A DNA stretch of 7,908 nt from an uncultured Methanobrevibacter sp. Its GTDB lineage: Archaea > Methanobacteriota > Methanobacteria > Methanobacteriales > Methanobacteriaceae. A program made the position numbers and the translations under genes. Location of the stretch: positions 1-7,908 of the forward strand of contig CACZNW010000010.1 of the NCBI GenBank assembly GCA_902782595.1. The letters are read 5' to 3'. The notes below the pieces were generated by a model. That model was not told the DNA's origin. It worked only from the letters and a program-made list of their open reading frames with translations, and did not search any database. Positions 6,199 through 7,908 of this stretch are shown here, in pieces (the first letter of the stretch is position 1; each line of letters opens with the position of its first letter).

Positions 6199-6735
6199 CT
6201 ATTCATTATTTAAATTTTCTAAAAGTTCCATATATGAGGTTCTCTCAAAACCGTCCCTGACTCCCAGCATTTCAAACAAATCGAAAATTTTATCCTGGGC
6301 TTTGCTGTAGTCTTCATTTTCTTTTAAAGTGATTTCTATTTCCATATACGGCGGAAGGCCTTCAACGTCATCAAGTGAGATTTCAAAATTTTCGTAGGTG
6401 TAGTACTTTCGGCTTTTTTTAACGATTCTTGCCGGGGTGAAGCCGATTTCCTCAAAGATGTCACGGGCCTTTTGAGCACTTTCAATTGTCATTTCAACTT
6501 CCTTGCGTGTTTTTGCATCTTTGTTGAGTTTGGGTCCCTTGTATGTAATGAAAGTGTTGTTGTCGGTTGTTCTGATTCTTAAGGCCTCGTCGGTTTTTGC
6601 AAAATCCGCAACCGGACTTGCAAAATATATGTCCTCCTGAAATTCGGTTTTTGTCTTTTCGGCACCGATCTTTTCAAGGTTTTTTTCCATTTCTTCAAAA
6701 CTACTGATTCTAGCTTTAACTTCAACTTCTATCAT
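6199..6735 (-). CDS. CYTH-domain protein (class IV adenylate cyclase CyaB-like)
   Basis: A 178-residue protein folding as a single CYTH triphosphate tunnel. Visible strands carry the defining ExExK (E3, E5, K7 in IEVEVKARI), D35 and Y37 (EDIYF), R53 and R55 (ALRIR), K66 (ITYKGPK), R77, E79 and E81 (TRKEVEMT), K107 and R109 (KKSRKYY), D122 (SLDDVEG), E132 and E134 (YMEIEIT) and ERTSYMELL (164-172). These are the inward-facing acidic and basic residues that bind metal and triphosphate. Archaeal members are usually named CyaB, but their substrate (cAMP formation, thiamine triphosphate, inorganic triphosphate) cannot be told from sequence. A longer frame begins at a TTG at 6798, but the likely TATA box lies inside that extension and the ATG at 6735 starts exactly at the domain. 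First gene of the minus-strand cluster. Confidence 0.85.
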   Translation of the reverse strand: MIEVEVKARISSFEEMEKNLEKIGAEKTKTEFQEDIYFASPVADFAKTDEALRIRTTDNNTFITYKGPKLNKDAKTRKEVEMTIESAQKARDIFEEIGFTPARIVKKSRKYYTYENFEISLDDVEGLPPYMEIEITLKENEDYSKAQDKIFDLFEMLGVRDGFERTSYMELLENLNNE

Positions 6736-6760
6736 AATTAGTAATTGTCTGAGTTGATTG

Positions 6761-6778
6761 TTATATGTATCTATTAAA
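6761..6778 (-). promoter_or_regulatory. Predicted promoter of the CYTH-aksA-hacA-lyase-fen cluster
   Basis: On the minus strand TTTAATAG is followed by ATACATATAA, centred about 30 nt before the ATG at 6735. With the usual archaeal distance of 25-30 nt from TATA box to transcription start, the message would begin within a few bases of that ATG. This agrees with the absence of a Shine-Dalgarno site there. Which of the two AT elements is the TATA box is not certain. Confidence 0.5.
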
Positions 6779-6827
6779 TCCGGAGGGGTTTTTGACAATC
6801 ATTTAATCTTTAAATGCGAGATTCGTC

Positions 6828-6879
6828 TATCAAATAAAGGATTTTCTGTATCAGATAAGAGTGTTTTCAAGTCAGATAG
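6828..6879. repeat. Three dyad-like sites at exact 21-bp spacing
   Basis: TATCAAATAA (6828-6837), TATCAGATAA (6849-6858) and AGTCAGATAG (6870-6879) start 21 bp apart, two turns of B-DNA. The middle copy contains a perfect TATC-A-GATA dyad; the first differs at one base and the third keeps one half. They lie about 60-115 bp upstream of the minus-strand TATA box. This looks like a protein-binding array placed for activation of the cofactor cluster; the protein is unknown. Confidence 0.5.
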
Positions 6880-6883
6880 GTAT

Positions 6884-6901
6884 GGATAATTTGGATAATT
6901 T
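6884..6901. repeat. Tandem 9-bp repeat GGATAATTT
   Basis: Two exact, abutting copies (6884-6892 and 6893-6901). Their GATAA cores follow those of the 21-bp array at steps of 10 and 9 bp, so they may extend the same binding region or may be chance in AT-rich DNA. Confidence 0.6.
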
Positions 6902-7187
6902 AAAACATCTCCAGTTACTTTCATGCACTGAAAACTGCGAATTTTTAACTGAATTTCTCACGGTTCGGGGGCTGTCGGAAATATTTCAATTGGACTGTTA
7001 TATAAATATCCTTTAAAATCAGTCTGGATATTTGATTTCGATAGTGTAATACTAAAAATTAGTAACATTTATTAATTGGTAATTTCAATTACTGATTTCA
7101 GATTTTATATATAAATTGCCTTTATATGCGAAAATTTAAAATTTTTATTTTTTTAAAAATTTCTCAAAAATTTTTCAAATAAACATA
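6902..7187. other. AT-rich divergent control region, no gene seen
   Basis: No coding frame of note on either strand. It holds a GC-richer patch (6960-6978), the palindrome GAAATATTTC (6978-6987), inverted repeats GGACTG/CAGTCT (6992-6997, 7020-7025, one G-T) and AAATATCC/GGATATTT (7004-7011, 7026-7033), TACTAA/TTAGTA (7050-7064), GTAATT/AATTAC (7079-7092), TATA-like elements at 6998-7006, 7104-7115 and 7121-7128, and an all-AT hairpin (7155-7162 with 7168-7175) next to a T-run at 7148-7154. This is more structure than a single promoter needs, and points to extra regulation or a short untranslated transcript. Confidence 0.45.
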
Positions 7188-7189
7188 CC

Positions 7190-7206
7190 TTTATATACTA
7201 TATAAA
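7190..7206 (+). promoter_or_regulatory. Palindromic TATA box of the TBP gene
   Basis: TTTATATA (7190-7197), a single C, then TATATAAA (7199-7206): two consensus archaeal TATA boxes in opposite orientation, preceded by AAACATACC as a possible BRE. Transcription would start near 7216-7222, leaving a leader of about 75 nt. A second perfect palindrome, AATTAAATATTTAATT (7205-7220), covers the expected start. The next TATA-like element upstream (7121-7128) shares the sequence CCTTTATAT. Confidence 0.65.
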
Positions 7207-7283
7207 TTAAATATTTAATTAGTAAAAATTTAACTTAATTTTTGTTTTCTTAAATTTTACTGTACTTCTTTTAAAAATGAATT

Positions 7284-7289
7284 GGAGGT
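7284..7289 (+). promoter_or_regulatory. Strong ribosome binding site for the TTG start of TBP
   Basis: GGAGGT lies 6 nt before the TTG at 7296. It decides for TTG as start; the only nearby ATG (7277) is in another frame and stops after five codons. Confidence 0.8.
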
Positions 7290-7295
7290 TTTAAA

Positions 7296-7841
7296 TTGAC
7301 CGATGTTGAAATTAAAATTGAAAACATTGTTGCTTCTGCAAGCATCGGAAAGGACATAGTCTTAACTGAAGTGTCCGAAGCTTTAGAAGGGGTTAATTTT
7401 AATCGTGAACAGTTTCCGGGATTAGTATTTAAACTGAAAGATCCTAAAACAGCAGCATTAATTTTTAGCTCTGGTAAGCTTGTTTGTACTGGAGCAAAGT
7501 CTATAGATGATTCCAAACTGGCAATCAAGAAAACTGTAGATTTGATGAGGACTATCGATACTGAAATTCCTCATGAATTTGAAATTAAAATTCAAAACAT
7601 TGTAGCTTCCGCAAATTTAATGTCCACATTGAATCTGGAAGCGGTTGCTTTAGAACTGGAAGATACTGAATACGAACCTGAGCAATTCCCTGGTTTGGTA
7701 TACAGATTATCCGACCCTAAAGTGGTTCTATTATTATTCGGTTCCGGTAAAGTTGTATGTACCGGGGCTAAAACAAAAAGCGACGCCAAACTTGGTGTCG
7801 AAAGAGCTTACGACAGATTACGTGAGCTAGATTTAATATAA
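7296..7841 (+). CDS. tbp: TATA-box-binding protein TBP
   Basis: General transcription factor that binds the TATA box and recruits TFB and RNA polymerase. The 181 residues are two direct repeats forming the saddle: IENIVASAS (8-16), QFPGLVFKLKDPK (39-51) and SSGKLVCTGAKS (58-69) recur as IQNIVASAN (99-107), QFPGLVYRLSDPK (130-142) and GSGKVVCTGAKT (149-160). All four DNA-kinking phenylalanines are kept: F40, F57, F131 and F148. The protein ends in LRELDLI, without a long acidic tail. The start is TTG behind GGAGGT. It is transcribed away from the cofactor cluster, behind a long control region with several TATA-like sites, and is probably cotranscribed with the HAD phosphatase gene 13 nt downstream. 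Confidence 0.97.
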   Translation: MTDVEIKIENIVASASIGKDIVLTEVSEALEGVNFNREQFPGLVFKLKDPKTAALIFSSGKLVCTGAKSIDDSKLAIKKTVDLMRTIDTEIPHEFEIKIQNIVASANLMSTLNLEAVALELEDTEYEPEQFPGLVYRLSDPKVVLLLFGSGKVVCTGAKTKSDAKLGVERAYDRLRELDLI

Positions 7842-7854
7842 TTTGGTGGTATTA

Positions 7855-7908
7855 TTGATTAAACTTGTAGTATTTGACTTGGATAACGTTATTATTGATG
7901 GTGAAGCA
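7855..7908 (+). CDS. HAD-family hydrolase, phosphoserine phosphatase-like (3' end outside window)
   Basis: Eighteen codons are present, starting with TTG and reading IKLVVFDLDNVIIDGEA. LVVFDLDNV is HAD motif I, with the nucleophile Asp and the general acid Asp two residues later; the usual DGT is replaced by DNV. GGTGGT lies 4 nt before the TTG. The closeness to TBP (13 nt) suggests one operon. From memory, the gene after TBP in Methanothermobacter is annotated as a phosphoserine phosphatase, which fits, but the substrate cannot be told from 18 residues. Confidence 0.8.
   Translation, partial: MIKLVVFDLDNVIIDGEA

Noticed and set aside
6736..6798. N-terminal extension of the CYTH protein from a TTG at 6798
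   Set aside because: The extension precedes the domain, contains the likely TATA box and has no ribosome binding site.
6957..6978. GC-richer patch in the control region as a non-coding RNA gene
   Set aside because: No stable stem could be drawn and no C/D or H/ACA box set is present; kept only as part of the control-region description.

Overview
The window reads as chromosomal DNA of a methanogenic archaeon, most likely Methanobrevibacter or a close relative in the Methanobacteriales. The grounds are archaeal-type proteins (FEN-1 with a PCNA-binding tail, a two-repeat TBP, the short archaeal form of S-adenosylhomocysteine hydrolase), coenzyme B genes of the aksA/hacA type, AT-rich spacers with TTTATATA promoters, T-rich terminators, and Shine-Dalgarno sites of the GGAGGT/GGTGAT type. 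From memory, the same neighbourhood (TBP, aconitase and synthase homologues, FEN-1, ahcY) occurs in Methanothermobacter, so this is a conserved core region and not an island. I see no insertion sequence, CRISPR array, tRNA or rRNA.

Layout. On the plus strand, ahcY (1-1249, missing only the first bases of its start codon) is followed by a hairpin/T-tract terminator and then, almost without a gap, a DUF2119-family protein (1271-1921) that looks like a zinc hydrolase of the M14/aspartoacylase type. A 258-bp spacer between converging genes (1922-2179) holds T-tracts and two hairpins with different stems but nearly the same loop, the most unusual element here. On the minus strand, reading right to left, is a compact five-gene cluster: a CYTH/CyaB-like protein (6735-6199), AksA (6159-4993), the large subunit of homoaconitase (4991-3732), a UbiC/DUF98-type chorismate lyase (3725-3168) and FEN-1 (3163-2180). 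Spacing is 39, 1, 6 and 4 nt, and two of the stop codons sit inside the next gene's ribosome binding site.

A roughly 560-bp AT-rich divergent control region (6736-7295) separates this cluster from the TBP gene (7296-7841), which is followed 13 nt later by the first 18 codons of a HAD-family phosphatase. The control region contains a promoter for the minus-strand cluster, three dyad-like sites spaced exactly 21 bp apart, several inverted repeats, and four TATA-like elements in front of TBP. The nearest of these is a perfect 17-bp palindrome made of two opposed TATA boxes.

How the genes fit together. AksA and HacA act in 2-oxosuberate synthesis for coenzyme B. The UbiC-like enzyme could supply 4-hydroxybenzoate, the arene precursor of tetrahydromethanopterin. 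AhcY recycles the S-adenosylhomocysteine left by methyl transfer. FEN-1 and TBP are information-processing genes embedded in this cofactor neighbourhood. Three of the eight genes (aksA, tbp, the HAD gene) use TTG starts, and three starts were corrected from the longest open frame: ahcY is extended upstream, and FEN-1 and the CYTH gene are shortened.
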